DNA of 32,763 nucleotides from Methylococcales bacterium (GTDB lineage: Bacteria; Pseudomonadota; Gammaproteobacteria; Methylococcales; Methylomonadaceae): NCBI GenBank assembly GCA_030654015.1, contig JAURYI010000141.1, positions 1-32,763 of the forward strand, read 5' to 3'. Of the stretch, positions 6,921-16,237 are shown piece after piece (positions within the stretch are counted from its first letter, which is position 1; the number at the start of each line of letters is the position of its first letter). Under the pieces are notes generated by a model, which saw only the letters and a program-made list of their open reading frames with translations, was not told the origin of the DNA and searched no databases. The translations under genes were made by a program, and so were the position numbers.

Positions 6921-9900
6921 ATGTTCATTCTGCACAGCTCCAATAAAACTGAAAATCTGGTCGCGCATTTAACCACCGTGATTAGCTCTGCGCCGTTAAG
7001 TTCGCCGTTTGAAAAAGAGGTGTTTTTAATTCAAAGTCAGGGCATGGAACGCTGGTTGTCGCAACAATTAGCCAATGAACTGAAAGTGTGGGGGAATTAT
7101 GATTTTTTGTTTCCTGCCAAGTTTTTCAGTTCTCTGGCTGATAAAATTGACAGCCGCTTGAATGATGCGGCGTTTGATCGGCATTTGATGTTGTGGCGGT
7201 TGGAGGCGTTATTACGGCATTTGGACAGCGAAGCATTATTGCCGTTACAACAGTATTTAGCAGGTGATTCGATTGCCTTAAAACGTTATCAACTGGCACT
7301 CGAATTGGCGAAAATTTTTGACCAATATCAAATCATGCGCCCCGATATGCTCGCACTGTGGCAAGCGAATAAATTGCTGTACGACACGGCGACGGAACGC
7401 TGGCAACAGGCGTTATGGCGGCAGGTAACGCAACAAATCGGCACCAAGCATCGTGGTTCGTTATGGTTGCAGGTGATAGATAAACTCAATTCGGCCGACG
7501 AAGGCGCGTTCAGTGCGCAACTGCCTGAACGGGTGTGTATTTTCGGTGTTAATACCATGCCGCCGCTGTTTTTAAAGTATCTGGAAGGGCTGTCGAAACA
7601 CTGCCAAGTGCATTTATTTTTGCTAAATCCGTCCAGTGATTTTTGGGCAGACATAGACACCAAACGCCAGCGCATTATTAATGAGGAAGCCTTTGTCGGG
7701 CATCCGTTGTTATCGACTTTAGGGCAACAAGGGCGCGAGTTTCAGGCGATTTTGCTGGAAGAAGCGATTGCCTTTACTGTGGAGCTGGAAAGTTTTGAAG
7801 AATCTCCATCTATGACTGCCAGTCCTTTAGAGGACTGGCAGTCATCAACTACACCAAATAATCTGCAACGCCTGCAAAACGATATTTTAAATAACGCGGT
7901 CGCATCACGCACACCGTGTACGCCCGATAATTCCATCAGCATTCATTCCTGCCATTCCAGAATGCGCGAAGTGGAAGTGTTAAAAAATCAGCTCTTACAC
8001 GCGCTGGAGCAAGACCCGAGCTTGCAACTGCGCGATATAGTCGTTATCGCGCCCGATATTCAGGATTATGAATCATTTATTGCTGCGGTATTCAACGATA
8101 TTCAACACGCGATTGCCGACCGCAGTGTACGGCTGAGCAATCACGCGCTGGATGCGTTTATTCGCTTTTTAAGCGTCAGTCAAAGCCGTTTCGGCTGGCA
8201 GACAGTGCTGGATTTATTGGAGCAATCGGTGGTTTATCCCAGCTTCGGTTTATCGGATGCGGATTTGGAACTTATCCGCTACTGGATAAAATCCACTCAT
8301 GTGCGCTGGGGCAAATCGGCAGAACATAAAAAAAGTCTGGGCTTGCCCGAACTGAATGAAAACACTTGGCAGGCGATGCTGGACAGGCTGTTAATGGGTT
8401 ACGCAGTGGGCAGTGATGAAGATTTTGTCGATGACATTCTGCCTTACAAAGCGATTGAAGGCGCGTCGGCAGCGGCGTTGGGCGGGTTATGTGAATTTAT
8501 GGCGTTGTTATTTCGCGCCAGTCGTGATTTGAAGCAGGCGAAATCGCTGAAAAACTGGCATAGCCAATTGAATTATTACGCGGATCAGTTGTTGATAGAG
8601 GTTGACCCGATTGAAATGCAGCAGCTGAAAGAATTACTCGGTGAATTATCTGCCGAGGTCATCGACGTGCATCATGACCCCGTGGAATTGCAGGTAATTG
8701 TCAGATGGATGGAAGGCGCGGTGTCTGAGCGTAAATCCTCGAACGGTTTTTTGCGCGGGCAATTGACGTTCTGTTCGATGCTGCCAATGCGCTCGATTCC
8801 GTTTAAAGTCATCGGCTTGCTGGGCATTAATGACGGCGAATTTCCTAAAATCGACCGCAATCCTACTTTTGATTTACTCAGCCAGCATTATCAAAAAGGC
8901 GACCGTTCGCGCCGTGCCGATGACCGTTATCAGTTTTTAGAGATTTTATTATCCGCACGGCAACGCCTGATTATGACTTATATCGGGCAGTCGATAAGCC
9001 AGAATACCCGCATTCCGCCCTCGGTGATTATCAGTGAATTGCTGGATGTATTAAAAGACAGTTATGGGCTGAAAAATCCGACCATTCAAGAACCGTTACA
9101 GGCGTTTAGTAGCCGTTATTTTGACGGCAGTTCGGCAGAGCTTATTAATTATTCCACCAGTGATTTAGAAACGGCGGCAGCGATTGCCGATGTTAAAGCG
9201 TCATTTGATGTCTGGTGGACAGGCACACTGGAAACCGACGTTGAGCAGGTGATTGATATTAATGATTTGTTTCGGTTTTTCCGTCATCCGCAACGCTATT
9301 TTATCAATCGGCAATTGGATGTTTATTTTAATAAGCAGGGCGCAAAAGCCGAAGAACGTGAACCATTTGCTATCGGTAAATTGGACGGTTACAGCATTTA
9401 TAATGACTGGATACACACCGAGTTGAGCGGCAGTAAAGTCTCCGTGCAAAAAATGCAGGCGCAAGGCGTGTGGTTGTCAGGCGTGGTCGGAGAACTGGCG
9501 TTTAATCGCCAACAGCAAGTGATTAATGCCTTTGTCGAACAAATTAAGGACAAACAATTGGGCGCACGACTGGATGATGTGCCGATTGATTTAAAAATCG
9601 AATCCTTTCGGCTGGTCGGTAAACTCAGCAATCGTTATGAAAACGGCAGTTTGTTGTATCGTTATGCCGATTTAAAAGGTAAGGATTTGGTGGCGGCGTT
9701 GTTGCATAATTTAATCAGTCATCATGTTGAGCCGCACGACACGCATTTACTAAGCAAAGATAAAAACTTGGTGTTATCGCCCAATGTCACCGACAGCAAA
9801 CAGTTGTTGGCATGGTTGGCGATTTATCAACAAGGCTTGCAACAACCGAATGCGTTTTTTGTTGAAGCGGCGTTTGCCTATATTCAACAAGCGCGCAGTA

Positions 9901-10088
9901 AAAGAGCCACAGTATCGCCACTTGATAAAGCAAAAGAACGGTTATTGTATGCGATTGGGCAGGATTTTGAGCCTGAACTCAAGCGATTGTTCGGCAATGT
10001 TGCGGATCTGGATTTGATATTGAATGCGGATTTTGAACAACAATGTCAGGCATTATTACAACCTGTGTGGAATGCGCTGCACGATTAA
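6921..10088 (+). CDS. recC: Exodeoxyribonuclease V gamma subunit RecC
   Basis: The gamma chain of the RecBCD helicase-nuclease, which processes DNA ends for recombination, recognises Chi and degrades foreign DNA. The N-terminus is characteristic: MFILHSSNKTENLV, then FLIQSQGMERWLSQQLANEL, WGNYDFLFPAKFF, and later LNPSSDFWADI and the IHSCHSRMREVEVL stretch. LTFCSMLPMRSIPFKVIGLL and NDGEFPKIDRNPTFDLL also match family signatures, and DDRYQFLEILLSA follows. The length of 1055 residues is slightly below E. coli RecC (about 1120). recB and recD are not adjacent: the next gene is convergent and unrelated. A perfect 15-bp-arm palindrome (7812-7845) is inserted in frame at about residues 298-309, in a likely linker. 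Confidence 0.95.
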   Translation: MFILHSSNKTENLVAHLTTVISSAPLSSPFEKEVFLIQSQGMERWLSQQLANELKVWGNYDFLFPAKFFSSLADKIDSRLNDAAFDRHLMLWRLEALLRHLDSEALLPLQQYLAGDSIALKRYQLALELAKIFDQYQIMRPDMLALWQANKLLYDTATERWQQALWRQVTQQIGTKHRGSLWLQVIDKLNSADEGAFSAQLPERVCIFGVNTMPPLFLKYLEGLSKHCQVHLFLLNPSSDFWADIDTKRQRIINEEAFVGHPLLSTLGQQGREFQAILLEEAIAFTVELESFEESPSMTASPLEDWQSSTTPNNLQRLQNDILNNAVASRTPCTPDNSISIHSCHSRMREVEVLKNQLLHALEQDPSLQLRDIVVIAPDIQDYESFIAAVFNDIQHAIADRSVRLSNHALDAFIRFLSVSQSRFGWQTVLDLLEQSVVYPSFGLSDADLELIRYWIKSTHVRWGKSAEHKKSLGLPELNENTWQAMLDRLLMGYAVGSDEDFVDDILPYKAIEGASAAALGGLCEFMALLFRASRDLKQAKSLKNWHSQLNYYADQLLIEVDPIEMQQLKELLGELSAEVIDVHHDPVELQVIVRWMEGAVSERKSSNGFLRGQLTFCSMLPMRSIPFKVIGLLGINDGEFPKIDRNPTFDLLSQHYQKGDRSRRADDRYQFLEILLSARQRLIMTYIGQSISQNTRIPPSVIISELLDVLKDSYGLKNPTIQEPLQAFSSRYFDGSSAELINYSTSDLETAAAIADVKASFDVWWTGTLETDVEQVIDINDLFRFFRHPQRYFINRQLDVYFNKQGAKAEEREPFAIGKLDGYSIYNDWIHTELSGSKVSVQKMQAQGVWLSGVVGELAFNRQQQVINAFVEQIKDKQLGARLDDVPIDLKIESFRLVGKLSNRYENGSLLYRYADLKGKDLVAALLHNLISHHVEPHDTHLLSKDKNLVLSPNVTDSKQLLAWLAIYQQGLQQPNAFFVEAAFAYIQQARSKRATVSPLDKAKERLLYAIGQDFEPELKRLFGNVADLDLILNADFEQQCQALLQPVWNALHD
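7812..7845. repeat. ACTGCCAGTC palindrome, copy 2 (inside recC)
   Basis: ATGACTGCCAGTCCT (7812-7826) and its exact reverse complement (7831-7845) flank TTAG. The core is the same as the intergenic dyad at 2164-2191. It is read through in frame as MTASPLEDWQSS. A strong hairpin in the coding part of the message may affect translation or RNA stability. Confidence 0.8.
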
Positions 10089-10094
10089 CGCGGT

Positions 10095-10487
10095 TTATCT
10101 GTGCCATATTGCGATTAACTTGCGGCATTTGCTTTTCCATTGACAGCCATGTTCTTGACAGGATGGTGATTTGGCTGAACGAAAACACGGTCGGTGATGA
10201 CTGGCATCTTGAATAGCGCGGATGAGTTCACGTTCTGAATACAGGTGTTCTGGATGTAATATACCCAATGATTGAGCAATCTGCCGCAAACCCAGCGTGG
10301 ACACTGTGCCATCTTCTTCCAGCACATGAAGCTGTAACGCTATCAGCATGGTGACATAATCCTCCTCTGCTTCCAGCCAGTCATCCAATTCTTTATGCGG
10401 ATTAAAACCTCTCGCCAAGGCTTTAAAATAGGCGGCTTCGGCGATCCATTGTTCCCGATTCAGATTTTTTATAAACGCACTTAACAT
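10095..10487 (-). CDS. DUF2934-domain protein
   Basis: A 130-residue soluble protein. The N-terminal part, EQWIAEAAYFKALARGFNPHKELDDWLEAEEDY (about residues 12-44), matches the DUF2934 pattern, a short helical module of unknown function found in many proteobacteria. The middle (LLALQLHVLEEDG, LRQIAQSLGI, LYSERELIRAIQDA) looks helical. The C-terminus is Cys- and basic-rich (CFRSAKSPSCQEHGCQWKSKC) with five cysteines in 30 residues, suggesting a metal site. It is convergent with recC, only 6 bp apart. The start is the ATG at 10485-10487; the Shine-Dalgarno sequence is weak. Confidence 0.65.
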   Translation of the reverse strand: MLSAFIKNLNREQWIAEAAYFKALARGFNPHKELDDWLEAEEDYVTMLIALQLHVLEEDGTVSTLGLRQIAQSLGILHPEHLYSERELIRAIQDASHHRPCFRSAKSPSCQEHGCQWKSKCRKLIAIWHR

Positions 10488-10632
10488 AACACTTCCGTCA
10501 AACCAAAAGTTAATACACGCGCGAATTCAATGTATGATTAGTGTATGTCTAACGTAATTTTTTAGCAATTGCAATGCTTATTTTCAATACGCTGTCTATT
10601 TTATAAGCAAGGTGTTAGAAGATGCTGAATAG

Positions 10633-10676
10633 CAAAAAACACTGAGTTAAGGCAACGTGTGTTACCTCAACTCAGT
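10633..10676 (-). terminator. Intrinsic terminator of the EexN-like gene
   Basis: In the leftward direction, ACTGAGTTGAGG pairs with CCTTAACTCAGT (8 perfect outer pairs, then a mismatch and 3 more), and GTTTTTTG follows at once. This is a classic Rho-independent terminator, 34 bp beyond the stop of the small exported protein gene. Confidence 0.85.
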
Positions 10677-10709
10677 AAAGGAAGGGTTTGGTAGGAGAGT
10701 GTGCGGGTA

Positions 10710-10943
10710 TTATTTCTGAGCAACACCAAAACTGATTTCTAGCGCGTGACGGGCATTTGCGCATTCTGGAGAGGCTTGTAAACTTGAATTATCATGGCAT
10801 TCTTGCACTTTGGTTTTCGCTTCTTTGATGTTAGCGGTGTACCACGCAACCGTTTTGCTGTCTTCAGCGTTACTCGCTCTGAATGCGGTGATAGTCAATA
10901 CAGAAACCGCTGCAATTATCATGATTAAGTTAGTTTTTTTCAT
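10710..10943 (-). CDS. Small exported protein, EexN-like
   Basis: A 77-residue protein starting MKKTNLIMIIAAVSVLTITA, a clear export signal that would be cut near SNA-ED (about residues 25-28). The mature part, VAWYTANIKEAKTKVQECHDN...PECANARHALEIS, matches the EexN family pattern (WY, then a Cys-containing helix, then ECxNAxxA). EexN proteins act in surface exclusion on conjugative plasmids, but many chromosomal relatives have unknown roles. No lipobox cysteine is seen at the cleavage site, so it is probably soluble in the periplasm with one disulfide. The ATG at 10941-10943 was chosen over 10949 because GGAG lies 6 nt upstream of it. Confidence 0.6.
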   Translation of the reverse strand: MKKTNLIMIIAAVSVLTITAFRASNAEDSKTVAWYTANIKEAKTKVQECHDNSSLQASPECANARHALEISFGVAQK

Positions 10944-11216
10944 TTTCATCTCCAGATATTCAGTGAAAGGGACGCTCATAAAGGGGGGCATTTACGAGTT
11001 GCCGATAGTCTATCGAACAACGTGAGCAATGAAAATGTGACAAATTACCGCGTGACAACGTGTCACAATGAGGGAAATTCTGAGTTAATCGACGCACAGA
11101 AAACACCCCCTAAAACGCAGAGAATGAGATAATATCCGTTTATTATTTTTCACAACTTTATAACTCCCCGCCGAGTCATAAATTTTAACCTTTTCACTTT
11201 TTACATTGACATAACT

Positions 11217-14200
11217 ATGGCACAAAACAACCTTACTCTTGGCATAGCTGACTTCACTTACGCTGATTTATACGATGCCGCCCGCCTCAACGATTTATCC
11301 ACCGTGTTTGATGAATCCGTGCGTTATCACGATGCCGACTTATACGCCCAATTTAATGCGTATCGACAAACCCAAGGCGCAGACTTAACACCTGAAGCAA
11401 CCTCGGCATTATTAGTGAATGTCGCGCCTTACGTCGGCAAATTTGTCGCCAAGTTGTTTAATGTCACCGAACAACACGAAGCGCAACGCAGCTACATTAC
11501 CGATGAAATTGAAACCATTTTCACCTATAAAAATGAAGTGGTAGAAAAATTGGGCGTAGTGTTCAAAGGCGTTGATACCAGCGAATGGAAAATCCCTGAG
11601 ATACTCAACCGTTTTGATTTACTGATTGCCGCAGGTTTCCCAGAAGCCAATGAAGATGACGATGCGGAACACCGCGTAGCGCGGGTCGGTGCAGTGATTG
11701 GCTCATTATCCAGCCATTACAAATTACTCGCCAAAAGCAAACCCAGCGATTACCAAAACGCCGATGAGCAAGTTGCCGCATTACGCGCCAAATTGACTGG
11801 CTATGAACTAACTGCGGAAGACGATGACCAAGCAAGCCTCGCGCTGTTAAAAGAACTGCAAGCCAGTGTTGAACTCGACGATGCTGAATTTGTTGCTTAT
11901 CTGATGGACATCGTGCAACGCTGGAGTCTGGTTGCGCAACAAGACAACACCGTTGTCGCCGATTGGCTGAGTTTTAAATTCCCAGAAAAACGCGATTTCG
12001 ATGCGTTAGTTGCACATGACACCATCGACAAAGGTGAATTCAGCGCGTGGATGGGTAGCCTAGAACACCGCCGCCGCCGTGATGGTTTTAAATTGACTGA
12101 CCCGCGTTACAACCAGCGTCAAGTGTTGTCCGAAGTCAATCACTGCATCTACTGCCACGAGCGCGATACCGATTCCTGCTCTAAAGGCATGATAAACAAG
12201 AAAACCAAACTGTTTAAAACTGACCCGTTAGGTGTAACCACCATCGGCTGTCCGTTGGATGAAAAAATTTCGGAAATGCACTTAGTCAAACGCGGCGGCG
12301 ACAACATCGGCGCGTTGGCTATCATCATCGTCGATAACCCCATGTGTCCGGGTACTGGGCATCGGATTTGTAACGAATGTATGAAAGGTTGTATTTACCA
12401 AAAAACCGACCCTGTCAACATTCCAGAAATCGAAACCAACGTATTGACCGACGTGCTGTTCATGCCTTACGGCTTTGAAATTTACAGCTTATTAACCCGT
12501 TGGAATCCGCTCAATGTGAAGCGTCCTGTGATGTTGCCTTACAACGGCAAAAACGCGCTGGTCGTCGGTTTAGGGCCTGCGGGTTACACCATGAGTCATT
12601 ACCTGCTCAACGAAGGTTTTGCCGTTGCAGGCATTGATGGTTTAAAACTGGAACCGTTACCCGTGGAACTCACAGGTGATGCCAATACCTTACCTGAGCC
12701 TATCGCTGATTTCACTGAACTCTACGAAGAACTGGACAAACGTATCTTGGCAGGTTTCGGCGGCGTGGCAGAGTACGGTATCACGGTGCGTTGGGATAAA
12801 AACTTCCTGAAAGTTATTTACCTGACCTTACAACGCCGTGCTGCATTCCGTTCTTACGGCGGTGTACGTTTCGGCGGCACACTGACTATTGATGATGCGT
12901 GGGCGATGGGCTTTGACCATATCTGTATCGCCTCAGGTGCAGGTCAACCGACTGTTATCGACCTGAAAAACAACCTAATGCGCGGTATCCGTAAAGCCTC
13001 TGATTTCCTGATGGCGTTGCAATTAACAGGCGCGGCAAAAGCCTCATCACTGGCGAATCTGCAAGTACGTTTACCCGCAGGTGTCATCGGTGGCGGCTTA
13101 ACCGCTATGGATACCGCCACAGAATTGATGGCGTATTACCCTGTGCAAGTGGAAAAAATCAAACACCGTTATGATATTCTGGTAGAAACTTACGGCGAAG
13201 CCACGGTACGCGCCCGCTACGATGCCGAAGAAACCATCATCCTTGATGAATTCTTAGCCCACGGTAACGCTATCGCCGCCGAACGCGCCAGAGCCGCAGC
13301 CGAAGGCGAAGCACCCGACTTTCAACCACTGGTTGAAGCATGGGGTGGCGTGACGCTGTTCTACCGCAAAGGCATCGTAGACGCGCCCGCTTATCGTCAA
13401 AACCACGAAGAAATCGCCAAAGCCTTGGAAGAAGGTATTGCGTTAGCCGAAGGCATGAGTCCGTTAGGTGCAAATGCCGATGAATACGGGCATTTAGCCA
13501 GTGTCGATTTTGAAAAATTAGTGCTGGAAGATGGTCGCTGGAAAAGTTCAGGCGCACCGATTAACGTGCCATTGCGCAGTTTATACGTTGCCGCTGGTAC
13601 ATCGCCCAATACGATTTATCAAAGTGAATACCCAGATACTTTCGTGATGGATAAATGGTTCTTCCAACGTTATGAACCCGAATTCGACAACGGCACTATT
13701 AATCTTGTCGCTATGAACGATGAAAAATTGCCCAAACTCGGCAAACCCGCGCCGCTCACCTCCTACCAAAAAGACGGTAAATTTATCAGCTTCTACGGCG
13801 ATAACCACCCTGTCTATGCGGGTAACGTAGTAAAAGCAATGGCAAGCGCGAAAAATGGCTATCCTTATGTGGTGAAATTGTTTGAACAAGAGTTGGCTAC
13901 GTTAAATCCAGCCACGCAAAACGAACGTAATGCTGCAATGCAAGCTCTATTCGCCCATTTGGATGACTCATTCAAAGCCACCATCGTAGAGATTAACCGC
14001 TTAACACCGACCATTATTGAAATCGTCGTTAAAGCCCCGTTAGCCGCTGAAAAATTCCAAGCAGGTCAATTTTACCGTGTGCAGAACTATGAAGCGTTTG
14101 CGCCCACCATAGAAGGCACGGTGTTAGCCGCCGAAGGCTTAGCATTGACTGGCGCGGAAGTGGACAAAGAAAACGGCACGGTCTCCATGATTGCCTTAGA

Positions 14201-14951
14201 AATGGGCTCATCATCACGCCTGTGCGCGACTTGGAAAGTCGGCGACCCTGTGGTACTCATGGGCGTAACAGGCACACCGACCGAAATCACCACCAACCAA
14301 ACCGTCTTGTTATTAGGCGGTGGTTTAGGCAACGCGGTACTGTTCTCCATCGGCAAAGCTCTACGCGCCGCTGGCAATCGCGTGATTTATTTTGCAGGCT
14401 ATAAATTCGCCCAAGACCGTTTCAAAGTTGAAGACGTAGAAGCCGCCGCTGATGTCGTGGTTTGGGCGGTTGATAAAGCCGACGGCGTTGAGCCATTCAG
14501 CACAAACCGCCCACAAGATAAATCGTTCGTCGGCAACATTTTGGAATGTATGATCGCCTACGCCAAAGGCGAATTAGGCGACCAACCCATCTCATTAGCT
14601 GACGTAGATCACCTGATTGTTATCGGTTCAGACCGCATGATGGCAGCAGTAAAATCGGCGCGTTTTGATGTGCTTAAACCGTATCTTAAAAAAGCCCATC
14701 ATGCAGTCGGTTCAATCAACTCGCCCATGCAGTGCATGATGAAAGGCATCTGCGCCCAATGTATGTGCAAACACGTTGACAAAGAAACAGGCAAAGAAAC
14801 CTTCGTCTATTCCTGCTACAACCAAGACCAAGACCTCGATAAAGTGGACTTCCCGCATTTGAACGCACGGTTAAGACAAAACACCGTGCAGGAAAAATTA
14901 TCGAACCTATGGCTGGATTATTTGCTGATGCAGCAAAATATGGCTGAATAA
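11217..14951 (+). CDS. Large flavin/Fe-S pyridine-nucleotide oxidoreductase (fused NfnB-NfnA-like)
   Basis: A 1244-residue cytoplasmic enzyme that appears to fuse two electron-transfer modules. Residues 1-300 are an acidic region not recognised. Next come cysteine motifs for Fe-S clusters: CIYC (310-313), IGCP, then CPGTGHRICNECMKGC (377-392), as in the GltD/NfnB N-terminal domain. A dinucleotide fold follows with VVGLGPAG (449-456) and a second GGG motif (VIGGG, 623-627), the GltD-like FAD/NAD(P) unit. From about 920 the sequence is a ferredoxin-reductase/PyrK-like module: a FAD-binding barrel (FQAGQFYRVQNY), LLLGGGLGNAVLFSIG (about 1029), and a 2Fe-2S site with Cys1173, Cys1179, Cys1182 and Cys1200. 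The likely role is NAD(P)H/ferredoxin electron transfer, possibly bifurcating; the substrates cannot be read from sequence. It stands alone, ending in a GC-rich hairpin. Confidence 0.75.
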   Translation: MAQNNLTLGIADFTYADLYDAARLNDLSTVFDESVRYHDADLYAQFNAYRQTQGADLTPEATSALLVNVAPYVGKFVAKLFNVTEQHEAQRSYITDEIETIFTYKNEVVEKLGVVFKGVDTSEWKIPEILNRFDLLIAAGFPEANEDDDAEHRVARVGAVIGSLSSHYKLLAKSKPSDYQNADEQVAALRAKLTGYELTAEDDDQASLALLKELQASVELDDAEFVAYLMDIVQRWSLVAQQDNTVVADWLSFKFPEKRDFDALVAHDTIDKGEFSAWMGSLEHRRRRDGFKLTDPRYNQRQVLSEVNHCIYCHERDTDSCSKGMINKKTKLFKTDPLGVTTIGCPLDEKISEMHLVKRGGDNIGALAIIIVDNPMCPGTGHRICNECMKGCIYQKTDPVNIPEIETNVLTDVLFMPYGFEIYSLLTRWNPLNVKRPVMLPYNGKNALVVGLGPAGYTMSHYLLNEGFAVAGIDGLKLEPLPVELTGDANTLPEPIADFTELYEELDKRILAGFGGVAEYGITVRWDKNFLKVIYLTLQRRAAFRSYGGVRFGGTLTIDDAWAMGFDHICIASGAGQPTVIDLKNNLMRGIRKASDFLMALQLTGAAKASSLANLQVRLPAGVIGGGLTAMDTATELMAYYPVQVEKIKHRYDILVETYGEATVRARYDAEETIILDEFLAHGNAIAAERARAAAEGEAPDFQPLVEAWGGVTLFYRKGIVDAPAYRQNHEEIAKALEEGIALAEGMSPLGANADEYGHLASVDFEKLVLEDGRWKSSGAPINVPLRSLYVAAGTSPNTIYQSEYPDTFVMDKWFFQRYEPEFDNGTINLVAMNDEKLPKLGKPAPLTSYQKDGKFISFYGDNHPVYAGNVVKAMASAKNGYPYVVKLFEQELATLNPATQNERNAAMQALFAHLDDSFKATIVEINRLTPTIIEIVVKAPLAAEKFQAGQFYRVQNYEAFAPTIEGTVLAAEGLALTGAEVDKENGTVSMIALEMGSSSRLCATWKVGDPVVLMGVTGTPTEITTNQTVLLLGGGLGNAVLFSIGKALRAAGNRVIYFAGYKFAQDRFKVEDVEAAADVVVWAVDKADGVEPFSTNRPQDKSFVGNILECMIAYAKGELGDQPISLADVDHLIVIGSDRMMAAVKSARFDVLKPYLKKAHHAVGSINSPMQCMMKGICAQCMCKHVDKETGKETFVYSCYNQDQDLDKVDFPHLNARLRQNTVQEKLSNLWLDYLLMQQNMAE

Positions 14952-14962
14952 GTCAGTTATGT

Positions 14963-14991
14963 AGGGTGGGCATTGCCCCACTGCCCACCCT
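14963..14991 (+). terminator. GC-rich hairpin after the oxidoreductase
   Basis: AGGGTGGGCA (14963-14972) pairs with TGCCCACCCT (14982-14991), 12 bp beyond the stop codon. No U-run follows, so it may be a repeat element or a Rho-assisted stop. A 14-bp perfect palindrome, TTCCAACGTTGGAA, follows at 15006-15019. Confidence 0.5.
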
Positions 14992-15040
14992 GCTTGGCTG
15001 TGGCATTCCAACGTTGGAACGATGACATAGGTAAATATTT

Positions 15041-15913
15041 ATGAATCAAGCATTATTTATAAATGGTGTTTTTGAAAGTGTGCTAGAAGAAATATTAAAA
15101 GCTCAAAGCAAAAATAAGGATTTAATATGCTATCTACAGCCATACAGTACTGGAAATATTAAATATTTAAAAGAAAATGATTTTAACAAAAATCCTTCAA
15201 TAACTTTTTACCTATCAATAACTACAAGCTTAAACCAAGTTTGTTACATAGCTGAAATTGTAGGTTGGTACAATAAAAAAGCTCTTTTAAATGACAAGGA
15301 AAAACTGGCAGAAATTAATAATCAAATTAGTGGTAATCAGCCTATTCAAAGGGAAGTGTACTTTTATGCTGATAATGAAAAAACTAAAGAATGCGCTAAT
15401 TTAATTTTAGTAAAGAGTCTCAAGAAATTAATAGTTCCATTCCCGACGGGAAGTCTCATAAAAATAAGTGACAATATACCTCTAAAACCTCGAACACAAG
15501 CTGGTGGATGCTCAGTAGTACAAGAAATTCCTTTTGATTTAATTGAAGCAACTCATTTTGCTATTAAAGAGAATGAAGACAAAGAGCTTTTGAATAACGT
15601 TGAAAAATCTTTAAAAGATAGTTCCGAATCAAGAAGAGAAAGATTAGCTACCGCAAATAAAAAACCAGAGGTCGTTCAAATCATATCAAGAGGCTATAAA
15701 CGAAATTCTGATGTGATTGCAGAAGTTTTGGTTCGAGCAATTGGTATTTGTGAAAAATGTAAATCCAATGCGCCATTTATAAGAAAAAAAAACAATACGC
15801 CTTATTTAGAGGTACATCACAAGATTCAGTTAGCAGAAGGTGGAGAAGATACGGTAGATAATTCAGAAGCTTTATGCCCAAACTGTCATAGAGAAAAACA
15901 TTTTGGAATATGA
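15041..15913 (+). CDS. HNH endonuclease (McrA-like restriction candidate)
   Basis: A 290-residue protein whose last 55 residues form a zinc-binding HNH nuclease: CEKC (237-240), LEVHHKIQLAEGG with the catalytic His pair (259-260), Asn at DNSEAL, then CPNCHREKH (279-287). The N-terminal 200 residues are not recognised. They start MNQALFINGVFESVLEEILK and could form a modified-DNA recognition head, as in type IV restriction enzymes. The DNA is clearly more AT-rich than the flanking metabolic genes, with many AAA/AAT/TTA codons, suggesting horizontal transfer. No methyltransferase is adjacent, which favours a stand-alone (type IV-like) enzyme. The start ATG is preceded by AGG at about 9 nt. Confidence 0.75.
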   Translation: MNQALFINGVFESVLEEILKAQSKNKDLICYLQPYSTGNIKYLKENDFNKNPSITFYLSITTSLNQVCYIAEIVGWYNKKALLNDKEKLAEINNQISGNQPIQREVYFYADNEKTKECANLILVKSLKKLIVPFPTGSLIKISDNIPLKPRTQAGGCSVVQEIPFDLIEATHFAIKENEDKELLNNVEKSLKDSSESRRERLATANKKPEVVQIISRGYKRNSDVIAEVLVRAIGICEKCKSNAPFIRKKNNTPYLEVHHKIQLAEGGEDTVDNSEALCPNCHREKHFGI

Positions 15914-16237
15914 GCCGTATACCGCGTCCGTTCAGAAGTCCATATATGGGGTGATACCCCAGCATTCTTACTAACTCATCAGCGATTTTATAACTCGAAA
16001 CTCTATATTCATGTTATCTACAAAACGAGACATTACTTAATCCTAATGGTCTTCTAAAGAATTAAAACAAATCATGGGGCATATTACCAAATGATGATGC
16101 AATAATCGAAAAATATACAATTGGAGAGTTAAAAATTGCGTAATTGCACCAACTTGCACATCCAAGTGCATAGTAACTGAACGCCTAGGTGCATCACTTG
16201 CACACCCTCGACCTGACGGGTGTGCAAGTGGACACTT
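15914..16237. other. Gene-free stretch with repeated TTGCAC motifs
   Basis: The AT-rich first half holds only short broken frames. One stretch near 16080-16140 (reading NDDAIIEKYTIGELKIA before a stop) could be the tail of a lost gene. The part next to istB (16143-16230) has about six TTGCAC/GTGCAA copies. One pair makes a perfect 13-bp stem: CACTTGCACACCC (16195-16207) and GGGTGTGCAAGTG (16218-16230). Multiple short repeats at an end are typical of IS21-family termini, so this is probably the left end of the IS. I could not match it to a right end. Confidence 0.4.
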
